From Ilyomonas sp963847085 (GTDB lineage: Bacteria; Bacteroidota; Bacteroidia; Chitinophagales; Chitinophagaceae): a DNA stretch of 64,000 nucleotides. Shown here in pieces: positions 26,455 through 35,613 of this stretch. Below the pieces are notes generated by a model. That model searched no databases and was not told where the DNA came from. It worked only from the letters and a program-made list of their open reading frames with translations. The position numbers and the translations under genes are program-made. Position 1 is the first letter of the stretch. Each line of letters starts with the position of its first letter. The stretch spans positions 286,298-350,297 of the forward strand of contig CAWJYO010000010.1 in NCBI GenBank assembly GCA_963847085.1. The letters run 5' to 3'.

Positions 26455-27043
26455 AACCACCTCGAATGATTGGCTCTTTTATCAATTGTCCAACGCTGTT
26501 TTCAGTGATGTATGGTGAATAAGGACTATTGAGAAGATCCAACCCAATCATCAAATAATAGCTTCCCTGCCCAATCATGCGTTGTGTATAGCCAATACCC
26601 GCAATGAAGGAGGAAGCATCGAAAGTTTGCTTAGCACTGTAAATGTCGTCTTTTACTTTTACCCTTGTCCAGTTCTCTTCAAACTGTCCTTGCACAAACA
26701 AAAAGTTCACAGGATAGAGCCTTACAAACGGACCACCGCCATAATTAAACTGACGAACTTTAGTACTTGTGGGATTATAATAGGTGTTAGCAGCGATAGA
26801 AGTATAAATAAAGTTCAAACCCAAACCTGCATCAAGCCATTTGGTGAAGGTATAGCCAACTTCCGGGCTTGCACCCAATGTAAGTTGCCCGCCGCCCAAA
26901 CCTAAGTTGATGCTGCCACCAATAAAAATATTCTCTTGCTTAAAGCCACCTTTTAATTCGCCATAATCGGTGTTATTGCTTTGTTGTGCAAAAAGAGAAG
27001 CGCAGCATACAGAAGCTATCAAAAGAAAGAGTATTGTTTTCAT
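26384..27043 (-). CDS. Outer-membrane beta-barrel protein
   Basis: The 219-residue protein has a signal peptide (MKTILFLLIASVCCASLFA-Q) and alternating aromatic/hydrophobic strands with many Gly and Tyr residues (GGSINLGLGGGQLTLGASPEVGYTF, FIAGIGYTQRMIGQGSYYLMIG). This is typical of small Bacteroidota barrels of the PorT/OmpA-like fold. No ligand can be inferred. The C-terminus (SHQARREARYQNDRTL) is charged, extends past the last strand and overlaps the LOG gene end, so the native stop may lie slightly earlier. Confidence 0.75.
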   Translation of the reverse strand: MKTILFLLIASVCCASLFAQQSNNTDYGELKGGFKQENIFIGGSINLGLGGGQLTLGASPEVGYTFTKWLDAGLGLNFIYTSIAANTYYNPTSTKVRQFNYGGGPFVRLYPVNFLFVQGQFEENWTRVKVKDDIYSAKQTFDASSFIAGIGYTQRMIGQGSYYLMIGLDLLNSPYSPYITENSVGQLIKEPIIRGGFNFYLHPSHQARREARYQNDRTL

Positions 27044-27074
27044 CTTACCTCATTTATTCAGCAAACATAAACGC

Positions 27075-28496
27075 TTAATCAGAGTCGAAAATTTTGCCCT
27101 TATTTAAAATATTGTTAGGATCGAATGCCCGCTTAATATCGCGCATTAACCGAAGATTGGCTTCCTTAAATACAATGTTCATGTAGCTTTTCTGAATTAA
27201 GCCAATGCCATGCTCGCCGCTGATGGTTCCTCCCAAACTATAAACCAATTTGAATAATGCCCGTAAAGCGTTGTTCATTTCCTCATCACCAAAGCTGTTG
27301 GCAGTGCCTTCTTTTTTGATGCGAACATGCAGGTTGCCATCGCCCGCATGGCCGTAGCACACCGCTTTAAAATGATATTGTTTGCCCAGTTCTTTTACGC
27401 CACGAATCAGCTTCGGTAATTCTGCACGAGGCACAACTGTATCTTCTTCAATGGTATAACCAGCCATCTTTACAAACTCGGCCGTGCGACGACGCAATTT
27501 CCACAACTCAGCTTTTTGTTGTGCATCATCGGCAAAGAACATTTCGCCGGCTTCATAATCGGCAAGGAGATTGGCAATCGCTTCCATTTCACTCATTAGT
27601 TGGTCTACATTATTGCCATCCACTTCCACAATCAGGTGCGCAGCAATCTCATCATTCACAGGCACGAGGTGACTGTCTACCATTTCGCTTACAATCCTCA
27701 ACGCATCAATCTCTACCAGTTCCAAAGCACTCGGCGTAAAGCCAGCGCGAAAGATAGCGCTCACTGCTTCACTGGCTTTTTCAAGCGAAGCAAAAGGAAC
27801 AAGCATTAATAAATCGTGCGCAGGATGCGGAATTAATTTCAACACAATTTTGGTAACAATGCCTAGCGTGCCTTCGCTTCCTACAATCAGTTGTGTAAGA
27901 TTATAACCTGTTGAATTTTTCAAAACATTGGCGCCTGTCCAAATGATTTCACCTGTGGGCAACACCACTTCAAGGTTCAATACATAATCCTTGACCACGC
28001 CGTATTTCACAGCTTTAGGTCCGCCGCTGTTTTCAGCGATGTTACCCCCAATAAAACAAGAGCCGCGGCTGCTTGGATCGGGCGGATAAAACAGACCTTT
28101 TTCTTTTACCGCATTTTGCAATACTTCGGTGATAACGCCCGGCTCAGTAGTTACTTGCCCGTTCCGTTCGTCAATGTTAATAATAGAATTAAACCGTTCC
28201 ATCGAAACAAGAACGCCTCCATACTGTGGCAACGCGCCGCCACTTAAACCTGTGCCTCCGCCGCGTGGCGTTACCGGAATGAGATGCTCATTGCATAACT
28301 TCATCAGTTCGCTGATTTCTTCGGCGGTGCGTGGTTTGATAACAACTTCAGGCAGATATTTCAAATGTTCGGTTTCGTCGTGGCTATAATTCTGCAGGCT
28401 TTCATCATCAATAAACACATAGCTTTCGCCCACAATATTTTTTAATTGTATAATATGCTCTCCGGTAAGAACGCCTCCTTCTACAACAGTGTTCAT
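27075..28496 (-). CDS. FAD-linked oxidase, GlcD/D-lactate dehydrogenase type
   Basis: The 473-residue flavoprotein has the FAD_binding_4 (PCMH) domain in its first half: VTPRGGGTGLSGGALPQYGG (about 77-96), TTEPGVITEVL, and the SSRGSCFIGGNIAENSGGPKAVKYG block. The C-terminal FAD-oxidase domain holds CYGHAGDGNLHVRI and SGEHGIGLIQKSY. Members oxidise glycolate, D-lactate or D-2-hydroxyglutarate and pass electrons to partner subunits or quinone. No glcE or glcF neighbour is present, so it probably works as a single-subunit enzyme. Substrate is not decidable from sequence. Confidence 0.9.
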   Translation of the reverse strand: MNTVVEGGVLTGEHIIQLKNIVGESYVFIDDESLQNYSHDETEHLKYLPEVVIKPRTAEEISELMKLCNEHLIPVTPRGGGTGLSGGALPQYGGVLVSMERFNSIINIDERNGQVTTEPGVITEVLQNAVKEKGLFYPPDPSSRGSCFIGGNIAENSGGPKAVKYGVVKDYVLNLEVVLPTGEIIWTGANVLKNSTGYNLTQLIVGSEGTLGIVTKIVLKLIPHPAHDLLMLVPFASLEKASEAVSAIFRAGFTPSALELVEIDALRIVSEMVDSHLVPVNDEIAAHLIVEVDGNNVDQLMSEMEAIANLLADYEAGEMFFADDAQQKAELWKLRRRTAEFVKMAGYTIEEDTVVPRAELPKLIRGVKELGKQYHFKAVCYGHAGDGNLHVRIKKEGTANSFGDEEMNNALRALFKLVYSLGGTISGEHGIGLIQKSYMNIVFKEANLRLMRDIKRAFDPNNILNKGKIFDSD

Positions 28497-28636
28497 GTAC
28501 TATAAAATTTGGTCAAAAATAAAAGGAAATAATCATGTAACTTATGCCTGACGAATGCATTTGAAAACTTTGCATTTTTGCAGTAACTTAAATCAACATT
28601 GCCTTTTACTTTTGCCGCTGTTAACCTGTGGCGCGT

Positions 28637-29026
28637 ATGGAATTTGACATTCTTACCCTTGCAAAGAATTATTTAAAAGCAATCAAAGCCAACCAGGATG
28701 TAAGCTTGTTTTTTCATCCTGATGCTGTGCAGATTGAACTGCCCAATCGCCTCAATCCAAAAGGCGTGGTTTGTAATTTGGACCATATTTTAGAGCGTTC
28801 TTACAAAGGCCGCAAACTGCTGAAAGTACAGAACTATGAAATTGAGAATGAAGTGGTAACAGATGATACGGTTGTGCTTCAGATTAAGTGGACAGGTGTA
28901 GTTGCAGTAAGCATTGGAAGGTTAGGAGCTGGGCAAACCATGAAGGGATATTTTGCTATGTTCCTGCAGTTTAAAAACGGTCAAATTATAAAGCAAACCA
29001 ATTACAATTGTTTCGATGATTTTTAA
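28637..29026 (+). CDS. NTF2/SnoaL-like protein
   Basis: From the ATG at 28,637 the product is 129 residues with the alpha+beta cone layout of nuclear transport factor 2-like proteins: an N-terminal helix (LTLAKNYLKAIKANQD), FFHPDAVQIELPNRL, and later strands TVVLQIKWTGVVAV and GYFAMFLQFKNGQIIKQTNYNCFDDF. Such domains serve as small enzymes (isomerases, cyclases) or ligand-binding proteins. TACTTTTG at 28,607-28,614 fits a -7 element, though no clear -33 partner was found. A GTG nine bases upstream is an alternative start. Confidence 0.8.
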   Translation: MEFDILTLAKNYLKAIKANQDVSLFFHPDAVQIELPNRLNPKGVVCNLDHILERSYKGRKLLKVQNYEIENEVVTDDTVVLQIKWTGVVAVSIGRLGAGQTMKGYFAMFLQFKNGQIIKQTNYNCFDDF

Positions 29027-29044
29027 TAAAAGAAAAGCTTCTTT

Positions 29045-29692
29045 TTATAAAATAGCAAACGCTATCAACTGGCACAACACACCAATAAATAAGCCTGCAT
29101 ACACTTCAAAGTTGGTATGCGTGTTTAATAACAAACGTGCAGTGCACACCAAACCGGCAAGTAACGTAACAGCGCAAATATCTCCGCCTAAAAAAGTTTG
29201 ATTGGCAAAACAAACCACTAACACAAAGGTGAATGCACCAGCAATGCCCATTGCGTGCATACTGATTTTAAAAAATGAATTGAGGATAAGGGCAGGTATT
29301 GTGGTTATAAAAATGCCGAAATAAAAGTATTGCAATGTGGCTGGCTGATCGGTAAAGTTGCGGCTCAAATACCACATCCACCAATAAAAAATCATGGTGA
29401 TGATGTAAGGCACAATGCGCTCTTTTTGTGTGCGCAAATGAATGTTATCAATCAGCTTCAGCCGCCATAACAAAAACACTGAAAACGCAGGAAAGAAAGC
29501 CGTTATCCAAAACACATTGAATTCGCGGAAAAAAAGAAGCTGTGGTGTGATGCCTTCAAACTGAAAGGGAAACCTTATTAACAGCCAAAAGAAAACATAC
29601 GTGGGAATGAACAGCGGATGCAAAATATACGACACCAGCTTGGCAGGTATCGTAAAATAACGTTGCGGATATAATGGAACGTCGGATAACAT
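29045..29692 (-). CDS. PAP2-like membrane protein
   Basis: The 215-residue protein has about six membrane segments. Three spaced blocks resemble the PAP2 phosphatase signature: RTQKERIVPY (compare KxxxxxxRP), KISMHAMG (compare PSGH) and ARLLLNTHTNFE (compare SRxxxxxHxxxD, with Glu for Asp). PAP2 enzymes dephosphorylate lipid phosphates at the membrane. Because the residues only partly match the canonical set, catalytic activity is uncertain. It converges with the NTF2-like gene, with an 18-bp gap. Confidence 0.65.
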   Translation of the reverse strand: MLSDVPLYPQRYFTIPAKLVSYILHPLFIPTYVFFWLLIRFPFQFEGITPQLLFFREFNVFWITAFFPAFSVFLLWRLKLIDNIHLRTQKERIVPYIITMIFYWWMWYLSRNFTDQPATLQYFYFGIFITTIPALILNSFFKISMHAMGIAGAFTFVLVVCFANQTFLGGDICAVTLLAGLVCTARLLLNTHTNFEVYAGLFIGVLCQLIAFAIL

Positions 29693-29696
29693 AAGT

Positions 29697-29806
29697 GATT
29701 TATGATTTTGGATTTATGATTTGTTAGTTCAACATCATAATTTACAATTTGAAGAGAATTTGTTTTTACTGAAAAAACAATCACAAATCTAAAATCATAA
29801 ATCATA
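29697..29806. repeat. TTTATGATTTTGGATTTATGATTT-type repeat pair
   Basis: GATTTATGATTTTGGATTTATGATTTG (29,697-29,723) and its complement CAATCACAAATCTAAAATCATAAATCATAA (29,779-29,808) form an imperfect inverted pair in the gap between rpoN and the PAP2-like gene. Similar GATTTGTGATT words occur at 8183, 9305, 14,365 and inside holB at 32,058. Confidence 0.6.
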
Positions 29807-31292
29807 ACTCTTTCCTAAGTCTTGCCACAGGAATATTTAGTTGTTCGCGGTATTTGGCAACGGTGCGGCGGGCAATGTTATAGCCTTTTTCCTGCAACAG
29901 TTCGGTAAGGCGTTCATCGCTCAGGGGCTTGCGTTTGTCTTCGCCTTCAATTAAGTTACTCAATATTTTTTTCACTTCGCGCGTGCTTACTTCTTCGCCA
30001 CTATCGGTGCTTAACGATTCACTAAAGAAAAATTTTAGCCGATAGGTTCCAAATTCTGTTTGTACAAATTTACTGTTGGCAACGCGGCTAACAGTTGAAA
30101 TGTCAAGGCCTGTGATTTCCGCAATGTCTTTTAATATCATCGGCTTTAACACCGTTTCATCGCCGGTAAGAAAGAAGTCTTTTTGATAATTCATAATAGC
30201 ATCCATTGTACTTAACAATGTGTGCTGTCTTTGTTTTATCATATCAATAAACCACTTCGCGCTATCAATTTTTTGTTTGATGAACAACACCGCTTCTTTT
30301 TGCCGTTTGTCTTTTTTTGCTCCTTTGTCGTAATCTTTCAGCATATCGCGATAGCCTTCGCTGATGTGCAAATCGGGTGCATTTTTCGCATTCAAAGTAA
30401 GCTCTAATTTGCCCGCATTGTTAAGTATAAAAAAGTCGGGAACAATATAACTTTCGGCTTTGTTGATTTCGCCAACATTACCGCCCGGCTTCGGATTGAG
30501 CCGGATGATTGCCGTGATCACTTCTTTTAAATCTTCATCGCTCAAGTTCAGGCCACGCTGTATTTTTTCGTAATGTTTTTTGGTAAACTCTTCAAAATAT
30601 TTATCCAATACCTGTATGGCAAGATGTACGTTTTTCCCATCAGCCAACTGGCGGTTTAACTGCAAAAGCAAACATTCCTGCAGGTCGCGCGCGCAGATAC
30701 CCGGCGGGTCGAACAATTGTATTTTCTTAATTAAATTTTCGATTTCGCTTTCGCTGGCAAATATATTTTGCCTGAATGCAAGGTCATCACTCATTGAAGC
30801 CAGGTCGCGGCGCAGGTAACCATCGTCATCAATGCTTCCTACAATATGCTCGGCCAGTTTCTGGTCTTTTTCATTCAATGATAACATGCCCAATTGGTCG
30901 AGCAGTGTTTCATGAAATGAGCTTTCAATTTTAAAAGGAATTGTTTTTTTATCGTCAGATTCTGGATAGTTGTCATCGCGTAGTTTATAATCGGCAACAT
31001 CGTCATCGCCATCCGAAACATACTCACTCAAATCAAGATTGTCATATTCATCAGCGCTACCTTCCCTGTCAAATTCTTCTTCTTCCGCTGATGCAAATTC
31101 ATCAGGCATATCTTCACCCATTTCATCATGCTGCTCATCGTTGCTTACTTCTAATGCCGGGTTTTCTTCCAATTCTTCTTTAATGCGTTCTTCCAGATTG
31201 GCGGTAGGAATTTGCAGCAATTTCATCAATTGAATTTGCTGAGGCGATAATTTTTGTAAAAGCTTTTGTTGTAAGGTTTGACTAAGTGCCAT
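29802..31292 (-). CDS. rpoN: RNA polymerase sigma-54 factor
   Basis: The 496-residue sigma-54 directs RNA polymerase to -24/-12 promoters that need AAA+ activators. The N-terminal region I is Gln/Leu-rich (LSQTLQQKLLQKLSPQQIQLMKLLQ). An acidic linker (about 45-110, rich in Asp and Glu) is followed by the core-binding domain, the HTH region (ITGLDISTVSRVANSKF), and the RpoN box ARRTVAKYRE near residues 472-481. Length is normal for the family. The presence of rpoN implies sigma-54 promoters elsewhere in the genome; none was identified here. Confidence 0.96.
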   Translation of the reverse strand: MALSQTLQQKLLQKLSPQQIQLMKLLQIPTANLEERIKEELEENPALEVSNDEQHDEMGEDMPDEFASAEEEEFDREGSADEYDNLDLSEYVSDGDDDVADYKLRDDNYPESDDKKTIPFKIESSFHETLLDQLGMLSLNEKDQKLAEHIVGSIDDDGYLRRDLASMSDDLAFRQNIFASESEIENLIKKIQLFDPPGICARDLQECLLLQLNRQLADGKNVHLAIQVLDKYFEEFTKKHYEKIQRGLNLSDEDLKEVITAIIRLNPKPGGNVGEINKAESYIVPDFFILNNAGKLELTLNAKNAPDLHISEGYRDMLKDYDKGAKKDKRQKEAVLFIKQKIDSAKWFIDMIKQRQHTLLSTMDAIMNYQKDFFLTGDETVLKPMILKDIAEITGLDISTVSRVANSKFVQTEFGTYRLKFFFSESLSTDSGEEVSTREVKKILSNLIEGEDKRKPLSDERLTELLQEKGYNIARRTVAKYREQLNIPVARLRKEL

Positions 31293-31381
31293 TTCTTAAT
31301 TTATAACTGATCTGAAAAAGTAGTACGATTTTTGCAAAGCTAATCTCTCCCTGCTAATTTCGCAATGATATATTTTTAACG

Positions 31382-31666
31382 ATGTTAAAAACTTTTGCAG
31401 TTTGTTTCTTTGGTTTTGCCGTATTTTCTGCAGCTTATTCACAAAGTGTTTCCGATAGCAATCATTTGAAAAAATCCTTTTTTTTTCAACAACCGAAATT
31501 GTTCTTACCAGGTGTTGTTACAGTAGTTCCCAAAAACTTTACAACACAACATCTGCCTTTCTTTTGCGATAAAGAATGGAAGTTTGAAAAAGCTACCAAA
31601 ATTCCATTTCGTTTTCGTTTGGGTTCGGTAGAATATTGTGATAAGATGGAAGGGAAGTACAAGTAG
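31382..31666 (+). CDS. Small secreted protein, unknown function
   Basis: The 94-residue product has a signal peptide (MLKTFAVCFFGFAVFSAAYS-Q) and a basic, aromatic-rich mature part with two Cys residues. Its C-terminus, IPFRFRLGSVEYCDKMEGK, looks like a conserved motif of a short-protein family rather than random sequence. I do not recognise the family. It is divergent from rpoN and upstream of holB. Confidence 0.6.
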   Translation: MLKTFAVCFFGFAVFSAAYSQSVSDSNHLKKSFFFQQPKLFLPGVVTVVPKNFTTQHLPFFCDKEWKFEKATKIPFRFRLGSVEYCDKMEGKYK

Positions 31667-31819
31667 CAGGAACGTTTGGTTTTACCCAAAAAATGAGTCT
31701 TTTCTGTCCACTTTCAAACAAACAGTAAAGGTTTGTTTTTGCCCATTTTTTGTCCTGTATTTTTCTGTTTCTTCACTCATGTTCTTTGCTTCTTATTTAT
31801 TGTTTCATAGCTTCGCCAC

Positions 31820-33061
31820 ATGCAGTTTTCTGATGTGATTGACCAATACCAAACGAAGCAGCATTTAAGTCAAATGCTACAGCAAAACCGTTTGAGCCAT
31901 GCATTATTATTTGTAGGAAAAGAAGGCTTTGGTGGCTTACCGTTGGCACTTGCTTTTGCACAGTTTGTGGTATGTGAAAATAAGCTGAGAGCTGCGAGTG
32001 ATGAGCTGCGGGCAACAAGCCATGAGCTGCAAGTTACAAGCGGAAATGAATCAACAGACAATCACAAATCAAACATCACAATTCAGCAATCAGAATGGGA
32101 TTCCTGCGGCGTGTGTTCGGCTTGCAGGAAGGCGGCGCAATTTGCTCATCCTGATATTCACTACTCGTATCCTGTCATTCCCAAAAAAAGCGGCGACAAA
32201 CCCGTCAGCACCGATTATATAAAAGAGTGGCGTGAGTTTTTGCAAATGTATCCGTATGGCAATGTGTTTGACTGGCTGCAGCACATTGGCGCCGAAAACA
32301 AACAGGGCAATATCACAGCTGAAGAATGCAATGACATTATGCACAAACTAAGCTTAAAAAGCTTTGAAAGCGGTTATAAAATTCTTCTTTTATGGATGCC
32401 TGAATACCTGCAAAAAGAAGGAAATAAGTTGCTGAAATTAATTGAAGAACCGCCTGCCAATACCTTGTTTATTTTGGTGGCAGAAAATGAAGAAGCGATA
32501 CTGCCAACTATCTTATCGCGTTGTCAATTGATTCCTGTTCCTGCGCCGGATGACGCTTCTATACGCGAAGCATTGCATACCAGAAGTGCAGTGCCGCTTG
32601 CTAAAGCACAACAGGTAGCTGCCATTGTGCAGGGCAATTATCGCGAAGCGCTGCAACAACTGCAGCACGCCGAAGAAGACTGGCAAGGCTTTTTAAGCGA
32701 CTGGCTGAAATTCATTATCCGCCGTATGTTGCCCGAGCAACTGAAATGGTTAGATGAAGTGAGCAAATTAGGCAGGGAAAAACAAAAGCAGTTTCTGCGC
32801 TATTTTAATCATCTCATCGGGCAAAGCATTCGCATCAAAGTGTTGGGAACGGATGCCATTGCCATGCCCGATAATGAGAGGGACTTTGCACAACGATTGG
32901 GTAAGATTGCCAGCGTTAGTCAGCAGCACATTATATCTGAAGAAATAGACAAAGCCATTTACTATATAGAGCGCAATGCACATGCAAAAATGTTGTTTCA
33001 TGCTCTTACTATCAAGCTGTACCATATTATTCAGGACAAAGCCTTAATTTTGACCGAATAG
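31820..33061 (+). CDS. holB: DNA polymerase III subunit delta'
   Basis: The 413-residue clamp-loader subunit helps place the sliding clamp at replication forks. The degenerate P-loop FVGKEGFGGLPLA (about 31-43) is typical, as delta' does not hydrolyse ATP. Zinc ligands are Cys52 and the CGVCSAC cluster (Cys96, Cys99, Cys102). EECNDIMHKLSLKSFESGYKILLLWMPE and the SRC motif (LSRCQLIPVP) follow. About 35 extra residues sit between Cys52 and Cys96, and they are encoded by the AGCTGCGAG-type intergenic repeat, yet the frame is kept open. The start is the first ATG. Confidence 0.93.
   Translation: MQFSDVIDQYQTKQHLSQMLQQNRLSHALLFVGKEGFGGLPLALAFAQFVVCENKLRAASDELRATSHELQVTSGNESTDNHKSNITIQQSEWDSCGVCSACRKAAQFAHPDIHYSYPVIPKKSGDKPVSTDYIKEWREFLQMYPYGNVFDWLQHIGAENKQGNITAEECNDIMHKLSLKSFESGYKILLLWMPEYLQKEGNKLLKLIEEPPANTLFILVAENEEAILPTILSRCQLIPVPAPDDASIREALHTRSAVPLAKAQQVAAIVQGNYREALQQLQHAEEDWQGFLSDWLKFIIRRMLPEQLKWLDEVSKLGREKQKQFLRYFNHLIGQSIRIKVLGTDAIAMPDNERDFAQRLGKIASVSQQHIISEEIDKAIYYIERNAHAKMLFHALTIKLYHIIQDKALILTE
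31982..32095 (+). repeat. Intergenic repeat in frame inside holB
   Basis: GAGAGCTGCGAGTGATGAGCTGC, GGGCAACAAGCCATGAGCTGCAAG and then CAATCACAAATCAAACATCACAA are the same words seen in non-coding repeats at 16,737-16,916 and 29,779-29,808. Here they are translated (residues about 55-92 of delta') without breaking the frame. Confidence 0.75.
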
Positions 33062-33280
33062 TGAAGAAGCAGAGCGTGCGTAACGATTGATGATAAATGA
33101 ATTATAAACAAAAATAAAAGTGGTTTGTTAGTTTGTTTTCATTGTAAAAAACCATTTTCAGATTCCGATAAAAGTTGTATTGCCTTATAAAGTTTATACA
33201 AAATTTTCATCCCCGTTTTTCGTTTGATTCTGCCATTCTCTCACTTTATTTTTAAATGAAATTAAATTCCGATAAATAGA
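33062..33280. other. Intergenic gap between holB and ricT
   Basis: The 219 bp are AT-rich. I see no hairpin followed by a T-tract, no consensus promoter and no RNA gene. Confidence 0.4.
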
Positions 33281-34657
33281 ATGGGATGTGGAAATTGTGG
33301 CACCGGTACGCCAAAAGGTTGTAAAAGCAATGGCAGTTGTGGTACCGGAAGTTGTAACCGGATGAATGTTTACGACTGGCTGAAGAATATGCCGTTTTCT
33401 GATGAAGACAGCACTTGTAAAATAGTAGAAATCAGCTTTAAGCAAGGTAGCCGTAAAGATTTTTATCGCAATGTTACACTTCAGCAATTTGAAAAAGGCG
33501 AACTGGTAACATTGGAAGGTGTAAGTGGCTACGACGTTGGCGAAGTAAGCCTAACCGGAGAACTGGTGCGTTTGCAAATGAAAAAGCGCGGCGTTGACGA
33601 ATTGAACCCTGATTTGAAAAAAATAACCCGCCGGAGCACTGAGAAAGATATTCAAAGTTTTGAGCAGCAAAAAGCCCGCGAACCCGAAGCGCTGATGCGT
33701 AGCCGCGCTATTGCGAGGCAATTGAATTTGCAAATGAAATTAAGCGAAGTTGAGTTTCAGGCAGATGGCAGAAAAGCTACGTTTTTTTATACAGCAGATG
33801 ACCGTGTTGATTTTCGCGAGTTGATAAAAATTTTCGCTTCCGAGTTTAAAGTAAAAGTAGAAATGCGGCAAATCGGCATCCGGCAGGATGCAGGCAAAGT
33901 GGGCGGCATCGGAAGCTGCGGAAGAGAGCTTTGCTGCGCTACCTGGCTTACCGATTTTAAAAGCGTTACAACTACTGCAGCACGTTATCAAAACTTATCC
34001 ATCAATCAAACAAAATTGAGCGGACAATGCGGACGTTTGAAGTGTTGTTTGAATTATGAACTGGACACTTACTTAGATGCCTTGCAAGGATTTCCCAACA
34101 ATGCTGATGTGTTGCAAACGACAAAAGGCGCGGCGTCTTTAATCAAAAAAGACATTTTTAAGAACCTGATGTGGTATATGCTGCCCGACAGCAACAAGCA
34201 ATACCCGGTAGCCATTCATCGTGTAAAAGAAATTGTGCGAATGAATGCGAAAGGAGAACGACCTGATGAACTGGAAGCTGTTGAAATTGGCAGCAACAAA
34301 CCGAAAGAAATAGAACCCACGTTTGTTGATGTGGTGGGACAAATCAGTTTGCGGAGTTTAGAGCGGAATAGTAAGAAAAGAAAAGACAAAGAAAGCGATA
34401 ACCGGCAAAATCAGCGCCGCGAAAACAAGCCGGCAACAAGCAACGAACAACAAGTTACGAAGCAGCCGCAACCAGGATTGCAAATACAAAAAAATAGCAA
34501 TCGGCCACAGCCAAACAATGGAAAAGGAGCGCAACCGCAACGGCCATCAAATAATGCTGCACCACAACAGCAAAAGCGAAATGCGCCTTCAGCGCAAAAG
34601 CCGCAAAATAAACAACAACCTCCGCCACCAAAAAAAAGTGATGAAAACAAAGACTAA
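33281..34657 (+). CDS. ricT: PSP1-domain protein, RicT/YaaT-like
   Basis: The 458-residue protein opens with a Cys/Gly-rich segment (MGCGNCGTGTPKGCKSNGSC). The PSP1 core follows (about 45-300), including FYTADDRVDFRELIKIFASE, IGIRQDAGKVGGIGSCGREL and SGQCGRLKCCLNYE. These Cys-containing blocks match RicT/YaaT, which in Bacillus forms a Fe-S complex with RicA and RicF acting on RNA processing. The last 100 residues are a low-complexity Gln/Pro/Asn/Lys tail that is probably disordered. In many bacteria this gene lies next to holB, as here. Confidence 0.88.
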   Translation: MGCGNCGTGTPKGCKSNGSCGTGSCNRMNVYDWLKNMPFSDEDSTCKIVEISFKQGSRKDFYRNVTLQQFEKGELVTLEGVSGYDVGEVSLTGELVRLQMKKRGVDELNPDLKKITRRSTEKDIQSFEQQKAREPEALMRSRAIARQLNLQMKLSEVEFQADGRKATFFYTADDRVDFRELIKIFASEFKVKVEMRQIGIRQDAGKVGGIGSCGRELCCATWLTDFKSVTTTAARYQNLSINQTKLSGQCGRLKCCLNYELDTYLDALQGFPNNADVLQTTKGAASLIKKDIFKNLMWYMLPDSNKQYPVAIHRVKEIVRMNAKGERPDELEAVEIGSNKPKEIEPTFVDVVGQISLRSLERNSKKRKDKESDNRQNQRRENKPATSNEQQVTKQPQPGLQIQKNSNRPQPNNGKGAQPQRPSNNAAPQQQKRNAPSAQKPQNKQQPPPPKKSDENKD

Positions 34658-34703
34658 CCTTTTGGCATAATCTTGGAAATCAGTGCTGAAAATTTTTCTA
34701 ATT

Positions 34704-35399
34704 ATGATGAAATCCTTTTCAGCACTGGTTGTTTTCATTCTAATATCAATGACAACAGTTCAGGCACAAAATTCAACATCAGCCCCTGCTGCTCCGGCAA
34801 ATCCAGGTGGCTTTTTTATCAAAGGCGGCGTGAACTTTTCCAACATCTCCACACAAAACAATGGCTCTTACAACAACGCCAACACGCTTACTACATTTAA
34901 TGTGGGTGTGCTTGCCGATGTGCCTCTGGCTTCGGTCTTGTCGTTGCAGCCAGGCGTTGTGCTAACAGGTAAAGGTTCTAAGGCTTCCGGTTCTTTTGCA
35001 GGCGCTACATCAACCACAACCTTTAATCCTTTGTACATTGAAGTACCCGTAAATGTAGTTGTGAAATTGTCATTGGGCGGCGATAGCCGTATCTTCTTTG
35101 GTGCGGGTCCTTATGGCGCAGCGGGAGTTGGTGGTAAATGGAAAAACACCACCAGTGGTTATCCAGGTGCCATTATTGAAAGCGACCATAAAATTAAATT
35201 TGGCAATAGCAACAGCGATGATTTAAAAACTTTTGATTATGGTTTGAATGGATTGGCAGGTGTTGAAATCAGCCGGTTGATGCTGGGCGTAAACTATGGT
35301 CTGGGATTGTCGAAAATTTTTCCAAATCAAACTGATAATGGTGCGAATGATAAAAACAAGTATCGGGTATTTAGCATCAATGTAGGTGTGAGATTTTAA
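34704..35399 (+). CDS. Outer-membrane beta-barrel (porin-family) protein
   Basis: From ATG 34,704 the product is 231 residues with a signal peptide (MMKSFSALVVFILISMTTVQA-Q), an Ala/Pro-rich linker, and a barrel starting GGFFIKGGVNFSNIS. Strand pairs such as VLADVPLASVLSLQPGVVLT and GLNGLAGVEISRLMLGVNYG, and the terminal SINVGVRF, follow the outer-membrane beta-barrel domain common in Bacteroidota. The terminal Phe fits BAM-dependent insertion. The function is not assigned. A perfect terminator follows. Confidence 0.82.
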   Translation: MMKSFSALVVFILISMTTVQAQNSTSAPAAPANPGGFFIKGGVNFSNISTQNNGSYNNANTLTTFNVGVLADVPLASVLSLQPGVVLTGKGSKASGSFAGATSTTTFNPLYIEVPVNVVVKLSLGGDSRIFFGAGPYGAAGVGGKWKNTTSGYPGAIIESDHKIKFGNSNSDDLKTFDYGLNGLAGVEISRLMLGVNYGLGLSKIFPNQTDNGANDKNKYRVFSINVGVRF

Positions 35400-35417
35400 T
35401 GGGTTTATATTATTTGT

Positions 35418-35462
35418 GCAAAACAAAAGGTTGCTGTGAGGCAACCTTTTGTTTTGCTTTAA
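35418..35462 (+). terminator. Rho-independent terminator after barrel gene
   Basis: GCAAAACAAAAGGTTGC (35,418-35,434) pairs perfectly over 17 bp with GCAACCTTTTGTTTTGC (35,441-35,457) around a 6-nt loop, followed by TTT. Confidence 0.9.
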
Positions 35463-35613
35463 AATAGAATAGATAAAATAGGAGGTTTGTGAATTAACAA
35501 TGTTTAAAATATTTTGTTTGCGCGATAAATCGTTCAGCTTGTAACTGTTTATCCTTATCATTCCAAACATCTCATTCATCCCGGTTCAGACATTCCCTGT
35601 TACTTTTGTTTTT

